Origin: Thermopolyspora sp040678635
GTDB lineage: Bacteria > Actinomycetota > Actinomycetes > Streptosporangiales > Streptosporangiaceae
Direction of reading: 5' to 3'
Assembly (NCBI RefSeq): GCF_040678635.1
Contig: NZ_JBFATZ010000010.1
Coordinates: forward strand, 62,001-126,000
DNA: 64,000 nt
Shown: positions 20,896 through 28,665 of the stretch, piece by piece
Layout: each line of letters opens with the position of its first letter
Position numbering within the stretch: the first letter of the stretch is position 1
Program-made: the position numbers and the translations under genes
The notes under the pieces: model-generated
The model's input: the letters and a program-made list of their open reading frames with translations, nothing else
Database searches by the model: none
Told to the model about the DNA's origin: nothing

Positions 20896-22224
20896 ATGAA
20901 CCGCGAGTCCAAGCACATCCTCATCGTCGGCGGCGGCTATGTGGGTCTGTACACGGCCCTGCGCCTGCAGCGCAGGCTCCGGCGCGAGCTACGCGACGGC
21001 AGCGTGCGGATCACGCTCATCGACCCCCAGTCCTACATGACCTATCAGCCCTTCCTCCCCGAGGCGGCGGCCGGGAACCTGTCGCCCCGGCACGTGGTGG
21101 TGCCGCTGCGCCGGGTGCTTCCGAAGGTCCGTATCCTCAACGGCAGGGTCACCAAGGTCCACCACGCGGCCAGGACCGTGACCTTCCAGCCCAACGCCGG
21201 GCCGGTCAAGGAGATCGACTACGACGTCATCGTCATGGCGGCCGGGTCGATCTCCCGCACCCTGCCGATCCCCGGCCTGGCGGAGGTCGGCATCGGATTC
21301 AAGACGATCGGCGAGGCGATCGTGCTGCGCAACCACGTGCTGGCCCAGCTCGACATCGCCGTCTCCACCGAGGACCCGCAGGTCCGGCGCAAGGCGCTCA
21401 CCTTCGTGTTCGTCGGCGGCGGCTTCGCGGGCGTCGAGGCGCTCGCCGAGGTCGAGGACATGACCAGGGACGCGATCGCCTACTACCCGGGCATCTCGCC
21501 CAAGGACCTGCGGTTCGTCCTGGTCGAGGCGGCCGACCGCATCCTGCCCGAGGTCGGCGAGGCGATGGGCCGCTGGACGGCCCGGGAGCTGAGCGGCCGG
21601 GGCATCGAGATCAAGATGAACACCCGGCTGGAGTCCGCCGAGCACAACGTGATCAGGACCTCCGACGGCGACGAGTTCCCGGCCGGGACCCTGGTCTGGA
21701 CGGCCGGCGTCAAGCCCAGCCCCGTGGTGAACGCCGGCGACCTGCCGCTGGACGAGCGCGGCCGGATCAAGGCCACGCCGGAGCTGACGGTCGAGGGCGT
21801 GCCGGACGCCTTCACCGCCGGCGACGTGGCCGCCGTGCCCGACCTGACCCGCCCGGGCGAGTTCTGCGCCCCCAACGCCCAGCACGCGGTGCGTCAGGCG
21901 AAGGTGCTCGGCGACAACGTGGCCCGCCACCTGCAGGGCCGGCCGCTCGTCGCGTACCGGCACAGGTACGTCGGCTCGGTGGCCTCGCTCGGCCTGCACG
22001 ACGGCGTGGCGCACGTGTACGGGATCAAGCTGCGCGGCTTCCCGGCCTGGTTCATGCACCGCACCTACCACCTGTCCCGGGTGCCCACCCTCAACCGGAA
22101 GGTGCGCGTGGTCGTGGACTGGACCCTGGCGCTGTTCTTCAAGCGCGAGACCCTCTCGCTCGGCCAGTTGCACAAGCCGCGCGAGGAGTTCAAGGCCGCC
22201 GCGGCGGCCGGGGCCAAGCGCTGA
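20896..22224 (+). CDS. ndh: Type II NADH:quinone oxidoreductase (Ndh)
   Basis: A 442-residue single-subunit flavoprotein that oxidises NADH and reduces menaquinone at the membrane without pumping protons. FAD-binding Rossmann motif HILIVGGGYVGLYTALRL at the start, the segment YQPFLPEAAAGNLSPRHVVVPLR typical of NDH-2, the NADH-binding motif FVFVGGGFAGVEALAEVED, the FAD motif AFTAGDVAAVPDL, and an amphipathic carboxyl region (GFPAWFMHRTYHLSRVPT). GAGGGG precedes the ATG. Preceded by a perfect Rex operator, so expression probably follows the NADH/NAD+ ratio. Confidence 0.95.
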   Translation: MNRESKHILIVGGGYVGLYTALRLQRRLRRELRDGSVRITLIDPQSYMTYQPFLPEAAAGNLSPRHVVVPLRRVLPKVRILNGRVTKVHHAARTVTFQPNAGPVKEIDYDVIVMAAGSISRTLPIPGLAEVGIGFKTIGEAIVLRNHVLAQLDIAVSTEDPQVRRKALTFVFVGGGFAGVEALAEVEDMTRDAIAYYPGISPKDLRFVLVEAADRILPEVGEAMGRWTARELSGRGIEIKMNTRLESAEHNVIRTSDGDEFPAGTLVWTAGVKPSPVVNAGDLPLDERGRIKATPELTVEGVPDAFTAGDVAAVPDLTRPGEFCAPNAQHAVRQAKVLGDNVARHLQGRPLVAYRHRYVGSVASLGLHDGVAHVYGIKLRGFPAWFMHRTYHLSRVPTLNRKVRVVVDWTLALFFKRETLSLGQLHKPREEFKAAAAAGAKR

Positions 22225-22300
22225 CTCCGCCCGCGCCCTCTTCGGCGGGCCGCTCCGGGAATCGCGGGGTGCCCGTCGCCTTGACCGGAACCGATACCTT

Positions 22301-22440
22301 CTTGTGACCTTGGAGGTTGCTGTCAACCTACGGGGCGGCTCACGCGTGCCTCTTCTGACGGAGTAATGGGCCACGGCGGAAGCCGGGCTGTGAAGCCCGT
22401 GCGACCACCCGTCCTGGCGCCAGGGGAGGTGGAACATGTC
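22301..22440 (+). ncRNA. Candidate structured RNA between ndh and the tRNA
   Basis: In the 407-bp gap after ndh three clean hairpins follow one another: AGGTTG-CTGT-CAACCT (22314-22329), CGGGCT-GTGA-AGCCCG with a GNRA tetraloop (22384-22399), and CCACC...GGTGG enclosing CCTGGCGCCAGG (22405-22432). A TTGACC box lies at 22281. No reading frame with coding character crosses the area. I could not match it to a known riboswitch or housekeeping RNA; it could also be an ordinary terminator cluster. The strand is inferred from the TTGACC box and the GNRA loop only. The rest of the gap (22225-22300, 22441-22631) shows nothing else beyond a small CACGA/TCGTG hairpin near 22480. Confidence 0.35.
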
Positions 22441-22631
22441 GTGGCCGCGAACTCTGCCGTGGGCAAGCGACGGCGTCGTTTCACGACTTCGTGAGCCGGC
22501 TTCTCGACCGTCATCCCCTCTTTATTTGTGTGGATCGCCGAGAGGTGTTCCGCGCATACTGTTACGGACCAACAGAAGCATCGTAAGATTAACCGGTTGC
22601 CGCTGTGTGGTCAGTAACGGATGATTGCGCC

Positions 22632-22704
22632 GCCCCCGTAGCCCAACGGCAGAGGCAAACCCCTTAAAAGGGTTATAGTGTCGGTTCGAATCCGACCGGG
22701 GGCA
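22632..22704 (+). tRNA. tRNA with UAA anticodon, class I (short variable arm)
   Basis: A complete 73-nt cloverleaf: acceptor GCCCCCG/CGGGGGC with discriminator A, D-arm GCCC...AGGC, five-pair anticodon stem AACCC/GGGTT with loop CTTAAAA, a 5-nt variable loop (ATAGT), and T-arm GTCGG-TTCGAAT-CCGAC. No CCA is encoded. The anticodon is UAA, which reads the leucine codon UUA, but bacterial tRNA-Leu has a long variable arm and this one does not. It is therefore either an unusual tRNA-Leu or charged with another amino acid. TTGCCG...GATGAT (22597, 22620; 17-bp spacer) may be its promoter. Confidence 0.85.
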
Positions 22705-23032
22705 CGTGGCGCCACGAACGGTAACCGGGCGGTCACCTGCGGAAACATACCAACAAAAGGGCGACGGCGCGTATTCCACCGCCATCAACTCCAATGTTTC
22801 CTAGAGGTGACCGGAATGAGACGTGAAGACGCTTTATCGGTGTCCATCGAGAGGGAATGCGCTTTCCCCGGAACGGGTGCGTGAACATCTCCGCCGTCTT
22901 TCGCCGCAGGTCCTCGCTTATTGCCGTGACACGGGCCGGGCAAAGCCCCGGCCGGCGGCCCGCGCGCAATGGTCCGGGCCGCCGCGACCGCCGCCGCCCG
23001 GGGAGGCGCTCCGCGTGGGCTGCGGGGAGCCG
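22705..23032. other. Non-coding stretch after the tRNA
   Basis: No frame here has coding character or a recognisable product. The first 170 bp are AT-richer than the genome average, then GC rises. It contains imperfect palindromic bits such as AATGCGCTTT near 22857, but nothing assignable. Together with the repeats that follow it makes a 609-bp gap between the tRNA and the Bax-inhibitor-like gene. Confidence 0.5.
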
Positions 23033-23092
23033 CTTTGGGCAGTTTTAGGCAGTATTGGGCAGCGTTGGGTCGCGTTGGGCTGCGTAGGGCAC
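23033..23092. repeat. Six degenerate decamer tandem repeats
   Basis: Six consecutive 10-bp units ending at 23092: CTTTGGGCAG, TTTTAGGCAG, TATTGGGCAG, CGTTGGGTCG, CGTTGGGCTG, CGTAGGGCAC (consensus NNTTGGGCAG). The 10-bp period puts each unit on the same face of the helix. Location is ~220 bp upstream of the Bax-inhibitor-like gene. Confidence 0.75.
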
Positions 23093-23154
23093 GGCAGGTA
23101 GGAAAAACAGTCGGCCAAGCCGGAACTCGAGGGCGGGTTCGATCGTCTCTTCAT

Positions 23155-23190
23155 TCACCACGTACCTCAAGACCCGGTCGTACGTGGTGA
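23155..23190. repeat. Perfect 11-bp inverted repeat upstream of the BI-1 gene
   Basis: TCACCACGTAC at 23155-23165 and GTACGTGGTGA at 23180-23190, separated by 14 bp. It lies ~125 bp upstream of the Bax-inhibitor-like start codon. It could be an operator read by a dimer on widely spaced half-sites or a hairpin; sequence alone does not decide. Confidence 0.6.
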
Positions 23191-23313
23191 CGGTCCCCGG
23201 ATGTGGGCACGTGACGTGCCGGCGGGTCACAAGTGAACATTGATCGGCGCGATACGGCCGTGTGATGTCGATCAAATAGACTCGGCAACGTAGGTCGCAG
23301 CGTGGAGGCAGCG

Positions 23314-24096
23314 ATGCAGAGCAGGAACCCCGTATTCAGCAGGCAGCGGGCCAACCAGGGTGCCTGGAACGCCCCGCCACCATCTCCGGATCAGCTCCAG
23401 CACATGTACAGCGCGCCGTCGTACGCGCCGCCGGCCGTCCGGCCGATGACGATCGACGACGTGGTGGTCCGCGGCTTCATCACCCTCGGTACCCTGGTCG
23501 TCTCCGCGGCCGCGGCCTGGGCGCTCGATTTTCCGATCGCCTTCGCCCTGGTCGGCGTCATCGCCGGACTGGTGCTCGCGCTGATCATCTCGTTCCGGCA
23601 GAGCACCAACCCGGCGCTCATCCTCGGCTACTCGGTCGCGTACGGCGTCGCCGTCGGGATCATCAGCCACGTGTACAACGAGGTCTACAACGGGATCGTC
23701 TTCCAGGCGGTGGTCGGCACCGCCCTCGCCTTCGGCGCGATGCTGGCCGTGCACTCGCTCCGGATCATCCGGGTCACGCCGAGGTTCACCCGGTTCCTCG
23801 TCGGCGCCGTCATCGCCCTCATGGGCCTGATGATCGTCAACTGGCTCGCGAGCTTCTTCATCCAGGACGGCATCGGCATCCGCTCCGGCGGCGCGCTGTC
23901 GATCGTGTTCAGCGTCGTCGCGATCCTGGTCGGCTGCTTCTTCCTGCTGCTCGACTTCCACGACATCGAGCAGGGCGTCCGCGCGGGCGTTCCCGAGCGG
24001 TACTCCTGGCTGATGGCCTTCGGCCTGACCGTCACGCTCGTGTGGATATACCTGGAGATCCTGCGCTTCATCAGCTACTTCACAAGTAGCGACTGA
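23314..24096 (+). CDS. Bax inhibitor-1/YccA family membrane protein
   Basis: A 260-residue protein with a ~45-residue hydrophilic Pro/Gln-rich start (NQGAWNAPPPSPDQLQHMY) and seven hydrophobic segments from VVVRGFITLGTLVVSAAAAW onward, ending in DFHDIEQGVRAGVPERYSWLMAFGL and LEILRFI, which are the conserved YccA/TMBIM signatures. Members act as pH-sensitive calcium leak channels or membrane stress proteins. Start at ATG 23314 is set by GGAGG seven bases upstream; a GTG at 23302 is possible. Monocistronic, closed by a strong terminator. Confidence 0.9.
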   Translation: MQSRNPVFSRQRANQGAWNAPPPSPDQLQHMYSAPSYAPPAVRPMTIDDVVVRGFITLGTLVVSAAAAWALDFPIAFALVGVIAGLVLALIISFRQSTNPALILGYSVAYGVAVGIISHVYNEVYNGIVFQAVVGTALAFGAMLAVHSLRIIRVTPRFTRFLVGAVIALMGLMIVNWLASFFIQDGIGIRSGGALSIVFSVVAILVGCFFLLLDFHDIEQGVRAGVPERYSWLMAFGLTVTLVWIYLEILRFISYFTSSD

Positions 24097-24109
24097 TCTA
24101 CGGGAAAGC

Positions 24110-24145
24110 GAGGGGCGTCCCCGATGCCGGGGACGCCCCTCTTGT
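24110..24145 (+). terminator. Intrinsic terminator after the BI-1 gene
   Basis: Perfect 13-bp stem GAGGGGCGTCCCC / GGGGACGCCCCTC with a 6-nt loop (GATGCC), followed by TTGT. It begins 14 nt after the stop codon. Confidence 0.92.
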
Positions 24146-24297
24146 ATGTGCACCAAGTAATCTCTGACACCAAGAAAACGGACATATCGCCGAGAAAGAT
24201 CTACGGTTCGTAACGAAACGGTGTCTATCGAGGGCTTGTCAACACGCAACTCCTGATGCAGTGTCATCCCAAAGAGGCTTCATCCGTGGAGGTGCCC

Positions 24298-24525
24298 ATG
24301 TCGTTGAACCACTCACCGGAGACGCACAACAAGCTCATCGCCCGCGTTCCGACGGTCACGGGGCGCGCCCTCCCAGAGTGGTTCCAAGCTCTCGACAACG
24401 GCCCGGCTTTCCTACGTTGTGAGGAGCGGGCCCACTGGCTCGCAGACGAGCACGGGCTGACCCACGGCTACGCCCGCGCGATCGTGCACGAGCACGAGCG
24501 CAACCGCATCGGCCGTTTCCTGTAA
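24298..24525 (+). CDS. DUF4287 family small protein
   Basis: A 75-residue cytoplasmic protein. The pattern PETHNKLIARVPTVTGRALPEWF, then ALDNGPAF, and WLADEHGLTHGYARAIVHEH matches DUF4287, a small helical domain of unknown function. ATG 24298 is chosen because GGAGGTGCCC precedes it; the frame is open a further 14 codons upstream without a ribosome-binding site. Transcribed alone and followed by a strong hairpin. Confidence 0.85.
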   Translation: MSLNHSPETHNKLIARVPTVTGRALPEWFQALDNGPAFLRCEERAHWLADEHGLTHGYARAIVHEHERNRIGRFL

Positions 24526-24585
24526 GTCCGCACGACCAAGCTTTAGACCGAGCTCCAGACCAGCGCCAGACCAGCGCCAGACAGC

Positions 24586-24617
24586 GCGGCCCACGTCCAC
24601 CTGACGACGTGGGCCGC
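24586..24617 (+). terminator. Hairpin terminator after the DUF4287 gene
   Basis: Perfect 12-bp stem GCGGCCCACGTC / GACGTGGGCCGC with an 8-nt loop and a following TTCA. Just before it an 11-bp unit (CCAGACCAGCG) is repeated about two and a half times. It also separates the converging thiolase gene. Confidence 0.85.
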
Positions 24618-24698
24618 TTCACGTGCCGAACGGGCCCGCCCGCGCCTCCGCAGACGCCTCTTTCCGCCGTTATCCGCGGCCGGGCCCGCCTGAACCTT

Positions 24699-25916
24699 TC
24701 AGCTCAGCCGCTCCACGATCATCGCCATGCCCTGGCCGCCGCCGACGCACATCGTCTCAAGGCCGATCGTCTTGTCGTGGAAGCGCAGGCTGTTGACGAG
24801 CGTCGAGGTGATGCGCGCCCCGGTCATGCCGAACGGGTGCCCGACCGCGATCGCGCCGCCGTTCACGTTGAGCCGGTCGATGTCGATGCCGAGCTCCTGG
24901 TACGACGGGATCACCTGGGCCGCGAACGCCTCGTTGATCTCGACGAGGTCGACGTCCTTGATGGACATGCCGGCGCGGGCCAGCGCCTGCCGGCTCGCCT
25001 CGACCGGGCCCAGGCCCATGATCTCCGGCGACAGGCCGGTGACGCCGGTGGCGACGATCCGGGCCAGCGGCGTGATGCCCAGCTCGGCCGCCTTCACGTC
25101 ACTCATGATCACGACCGCCGCCGCGCCGTCGTTCAGCGGGCAGCAGTTGCCCGCCGTGACCGTGCCGTCCGGCCGGAACACCGGCTTGAGCGCGGCCACC
25201 GCGTCGTAGGTGGTGCCGGGGCGCGGCCCGTCGTCCTTGCTCACGACGGTCCCGTCGGGGAGCGTCACCGGGGTGATGTCGCTCTCCCAGAAGCCGTTGG
25301 CGATCGCCTTCTCAGCGAGGTTCTGCGACCGCACGCCGAACTCGTCCTGCTCCTTGCGGGACACGCCGCGCAGCTGGGCGACGTTCTCGGCCGTCTGGCC
25401 CATCGCGATGTAGATGTCGGGCAGCAACCCGTCCTCACGCGGGTCGTGCCACTGCGTGCCGCCCTCGGCCGCCTTCGCCGTCCGGGCGACGGCCTCGTCG
25501 AACGCCGGGTTCATCGTGTCCGGCAGCGAGTCGGAGCTGCCCTTGGTGAAGCGGGAGACGGTCTCCACGCCCGCCGAGATGAAGACGTCGCCCTCGCCCG
25601 CCTTGATGGCGTGCAGGGCCATGCGGGTGGTCTGCAGCGACGACGAGCAGTAGCGGGTGACGGTCGTGCCGGGCACCTTGTCCAGGCCGAGCAGCACGGC
25701 CACCACCCGGCCCATGTTGTAGCCCTGCTCCCCGCCGGGCAGGCCGCAGCCCAGCATCAGGTCGTCGATGTCATTGGGGTCCAGTTGCGGCACCTTGTCC
25801 AAGGCGGCGCGGACCATTTGCGCGGTCAGATCGTCGGGACGGATCTCCTTCAACGACCCCTTGAAGGCGCGGCCGATCGGTGAGCGCGCGGTGGCGACGA
25901 TGACAGCCTCAGGCAT
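24699..25916 (-). CDS. Acetyl-CoA C-acyltransferase (thiolase)
   Basis: A 405-residue thiolase: nucleophile Cys90 in VTRYCSSSLQT, His360 in VGHPFGMTGAR, and second Cys390 in MCVGGGQGMAM, plus NEAFAAQ. All four catalytic signatures are intact. It catalyses thiolytic cleavage of 3-ketoacyl-CoA or its reversal. The N-terminus MPEAVIVATARSPIGRAFKGSL is typical of the FadA-like actinobacterial group used in beta-oxidation rather than PhaA-type biosynthesis, though specificity cannot be read from sequence. No fadB-like partner lies next to it. Confidence 0.94.
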   Translation of the reverse strand: MPEAVIVATARSPIGRAFKGSLKEIRPDDLTAQMVRAALDKVPQLDPNDIDDLMLGCGLPGGEQGYNMGRVVAVLLGLDKVPGTTVTRYCSSSLQTTRMALHAIKAGEGDVFISAGVETVSRFTKGSSDSLPDTMNPAFDEAVARTAKAAEGGTQWHDPREDGLLPDIYIAMGQTAENVAQLRGVSRKEQDEFGVRSQNLAEKAIANGFWESDITPVTLPDGTVVSKDDGPRPGTTYDAVAALKPVFRPDGTVTAGNCCPLNDGAAAVVIMSDVKAAELGITPLARIVATGVTGLSPEIMGLGPVEASRQALARAGMSIKDVDLVEINEAFAAQVIPSYQELGIDIDRLNVNGGAIAVGHPFGMTGARITSTLVNSLRFHDKTIGLETMCVGGGQGMAMIVERLS

Positions 25917-26035
25917 GTGGCTCTCCTGGGTTCGTGACAGCTCCTTCTGCGGAGGCTACATGGTGGCGTGACGGACGCCAGGACCTGGGGTAGGAAAAAC
26001 AGAACTTTGTACTGTTTGGTCACATATCGAGGAAC

Positions 26036-26049
26036 TCCCATATATGGGA
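26036..26049. promoter_or_regulatory. Perfect palindrome upstream of the thiolase gene
   Basis: TCCCATATATGGGA, a 14-bp perfect palindrome in an AT-rich patch about 120 bp upstream of the leftward thiolase start and 11 bp beyond the end of the propeller lipoprotein gene. It looks like a dimeric repressor site; the regulator is unknown. Confidence 0.5.
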
Positions 26050-26059
26050 TCAAGACATG

Positions 26060-27466
26060 TCAGGCGATGCCATACATGCCGGGTGTGGTCGCCGAGCCGT
26101 CCCTCACCCCGTGCAGCGCGCCCTTCTCGTCGCGCCACAGGCGCCAGCCGTCCTGGCTGCCGGTGAACCACAGCGGCGGCGTCGCCGAGCCGGTGGAGAC
26201 GCGCTTGCCCGTGGCGAGGTCGTACTCGCACAGGGAGGCCACCGGGTAGAAGCCCGACGGCTTGATGTTCGCCAGGCGCAGCGGCTTGGGGTCGGTGACG
26301 CAGAACGACCAGCCGCGCCTGCCCTCCAGCGGCGTCGCCTGCCCGGTGCCCAGGTCGAACGCGGCGCCGCCCGCGTTGTGCTTGAGGAAGCCCAGCGTGC
26401 TCGGCTGCTCGGGGAAGGCCAGCCACCAGCCGGTGCCCGGGATCTGGCCGGTGCCGATCTGCCCGCGCACCCGCCCGGAGTCGGCGTCGAGGAGCGCGAA
26501 TCCGCCGTACTCGCCCTGGCCGTCCACCGGGCGCACGACCGGGGCGAAGCCGGGGCTGCCACTGGGGTAGACGCGCACGACCGAGGGCCGGATCCAGTTG
26601 ATGTGCCCGTCGGCGAGCCGTACCGAGAACATGCCGAAGGCGGAGGTGGTCTTGGTCTTGGGGTTGGTGTACGGGGCGATGTAGCCGACGAGGTTGCGGT
26701 GGGTGGCGCCGAACGACCAGCCGCCCGACAGGTCCACGCCGGGGCCGAGGGCCTGCTCGACCGGCGTGCTCCACAGGGCCTTGCCGCTCCTGGCGTCCCT
26801 GGCCTCCAAAGTGGGGTGCTCGGCGAGCCGGAGCACGACCACCCGGCTCGGGTCGGACCACTGCACCTCGGCGATGCCGGGCAGCCGCCAGCGCGGCTCG
26901 CCGCCGACCGGGTCGAGCGCGACGACCCGGGCGCGCGACAGCGCCGTGTTCTCCGGCAGGCACAGGTTCGGGCCGCAGCGCTGCGGGCCGAAGGTCGAGT
27001 GCACCGGACGCACCCACTTGCGCGCGCCGGTGCGCGCGTCGCGGACGACCAGCGCGGCGCCCCCACCGCCGCCCCCACCCTCGCCCCCGCCCTCGCCGCG
27101 CCCGCCGCCGTCGTTCGAGGTCGGCTCGATCGCCGCGACCACGCCCTGCCCGTCGCCGGTCGCCACCACGGCGGGCGCCTGCACCCCCATGCCGGGCAGT
27201 CGGCCGACCATCGTCGCCGGGTACGCCCACAGCTTGCGCCCGCTGGCGAGATCGACGGCGACGGTCTCCAGCCCGCCGTCCGGGCGCAGCGAGGTGGTGG
27301 CGGCGACGCCCGCTCCGGTCGCGGTGCGGCTGACGACGTTCACCTCGGCGGCGCGCCAGCCGTGCAGCTCCTTGGCGGCCGTGGTGGCGTCGCTGCCGGA
27401 GCAGCCCGCACCGCCCGCGAGCGCGACGAGAAACAGACCGGTGAGGGCGGGGATTGACCTGGTCAC
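26060..27466 (-). CDS. PQQ-like beta-propeller lipoprotein
   Basis: A 468-residue exported protein starting at GTG 27466 behind GGAGTGG. Signal peptide with lipobox LAGGAGC, then repeated propeller-blade motifs of the type VALDPxxGEPRWRLPG, LEARDARSGKALWSTPV and LLDADSGRVRGQIGTG, i.e. the PQQ-binding-like/quinoprotein fold without an enzymatic signature. A Gly-rich insert (~residues 125-140, GEGGGEGGGGGGG) interrupts one blade. Probably an extracytoplasmic binding or scaffold protein. Longer frames upstream are antisense to other genes and lack a signal peptide. Confidence 0.82.
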   Translation of the reverse strand: MTRSIPALTGLFLVALAGGAGCSGSDATTAAKELHGWRAAEVNVVSRTATGAGVAATTSLRPDGGLETVAVDLASGRKLWAYPATMVGRLPGMGVQAPAVVATGDGQGVVAAIEPTSNDGGGRGEGGGEGGGGGGGAALVVRDARTGARKWVRPVHSTFGPQRCGPNLCLPENTALSRARVVALDPVGGEPRWRLPGIAEVQWSDPSRVVVLRLAEHPTLEARDARSGKALWSTPVEQALGPGVDLSGGWSFGATHRNLVGYIAPYTNPKTKTTSAFGMFSVRLADGHINWIRPSVVRVYPSGSPGFAPVVRPVDGQGEYGGFALLDADSGRVRGQIGTGQIPGTGWWLAFPEQPSTLGFLKHNAGGAAFDLGTGQATPLEGRRGWSFCVTDPKPLRLANIKPSGFYPVASLCEYDLATGKRVSTGSATPPLWFTGSQDGWRLWRDEKGALHGVRDGSATTPGMYGIA

Positions 27467-27516
27467 GGTATTCCACTCCAGTTGGGTGACGGCGTCACCG
27501 CGGAGGGTCACCGGTG

Positions 27517-28497
27517 TCAGACGTCGTTCGGCAGCGGCCCGCTTCGCCGGAGCAGCTTCGCCCACCGTCCTCGCGGGCCGACCGCCCGGCCGGCGACGCG
27601 GGTCGCTGTCACCTCTGTGCCGGATGCCTCCGCGGCGATCGCCGCCGCGAGGTGTATCGGTTGTGAGCCTTCGCCGCGCGCGGGCTCGGGCTCGGGCCAC
27701 AACCCCAACGCGGCGCATACAGACGGTAGCACCGCGTAAGCGGCCTGTCGGTAGCCTCTGGCAGATGGATGGTAACGATCGGGGCCGAACATCTCGCCGG
27801 GGAAGGTCTCGAACTGGGGTCCGAGCAGGTCGGCGAAGGCGACGGTACGGCCGCCGGCCTCCACCACGGCCACCGTCTGCGCGGCGGCGAGCTGCCGGCT
27901 CCACCGCCGGGTGATCCAGCGCAGCGGCTGCGCGATCGGGCGGATCGTGCCCATGTCCGGGCAGGTGCCCACCACCACCCGCGCCCCGGCCTCGCGCAGC
28001 CTGCGTACGGCCGTCGCCAGGTGCCGGACGGCCTCGGCGGGCCGGGTCCGGGTGGTCACGTCGTTGCTGCCGATGAAGATCACCGCCACGTCCGGGCGCG
28101 CCTTCAGCGCCGCGTCCACCTGCTCGTGCAGGTCGGCGGAGGTCGCGCCCGACCTGCCGAGCACGTCGAGGCCGACCGGCCGACCGGCCGCCTCGGCGAG
28201 CCCGGTCGCGATCAGCACGCCCGGCGTCTCCTCCGGGTTCGCCAGGCCCAGGCCGATCGCGGTGGAATCGCCCAGCATGACCAGCCGGATCGGCTTGCCC
28301 TGGTAGTCGCCGTACACGCCGTCCGACGGCGGGCCGTGCATCCCGTGCGGCCGGCCCACGATGCGGCGGGCGACCATCGCCTCCACGATGAGCAGGCCGT
28401 AGGTGAACGCTCCGAGGAGCGTCAGCCCGCCTCCGCCCAATGCCGCCGCCGTGGCGATCCGGCGGGCGGCCCGCGCCGTTCCCGACGTCCAGCTCAA
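27517..28497 (-). CDS. SGNH/GDSL hydrolase family protein
   Basis: A 326-residue esterase/lipase-fold protein with a hydrophobic anchor near the start (ALGGGGLTLLGAFTYGLLIVEAM). Block I VMLGDSTAIGLGL carries the nucleophile Ser, block III IFIGSNDVTT the oxyanion Asn, and block V PDRYHPSARGY the Asp-His pair, so the catalytic set is complete. Start assigned to TTG 28497 after GGGGAGC; no ATG/GTG fits. Likely membrane-attached, acting on a cell-surface or extracellular ester. It is the upstream neighbour of the propeller lipoprotein and diverges from the cystathionine beta-synthase gene. Confidence 0.85.
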   Translation of the reverse strand: MSWTSGTARAARRIATAAALGGGGLTLLGAFTYGLLIVEAMVARRIVGRPHGMHGPPSDGVYGDYQGKPIRLVMLGDSTAIGLGLANPEETPGVLIATGLAEAAGRPVGLDVLGRSGATSADLHEQVDAALKARPDVAVIFIGSNDVTTRTRPAEAVRHLATAVRRLREAGARVVVGTCPDMGTIRPIAQPLRWITRRWSRQLAAAQTVAVVEAGGRTVAFADLLGPQFETFPGEMFGPDRYHPSARGYRQAAYAVLPSVCAALGLWPEPEPARGEGSQPIHLAAAIAAEASGTEVTATRVAGRAVGPRGRWAKLLRRSGPLPNDV

Positions 28498-28665
28498 GTC
28501 GTGCTCCCCGTGATCTCCCGTAATGTCGCCGACCGGGCGCGCGGCGCGTCGCGGCCCTGTTCGCGCGTGGCGGTAGCGTGTGGAAGTGAACTTAGCCGAG
28601 TCCCGGCCATCCCCTCGGGGCTCCGGCCGGGGGCCGGCGGACAAAGCTTCGGCAACAAGGTGGTC

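Noticed and set aside
22301..22440. Cobalamin, SAM or c-di-AMP riboswitch
   Set aside because: None of the conserved core sequences of these classes could be recognised, and the next gene is a tRNA rather than a typical target.
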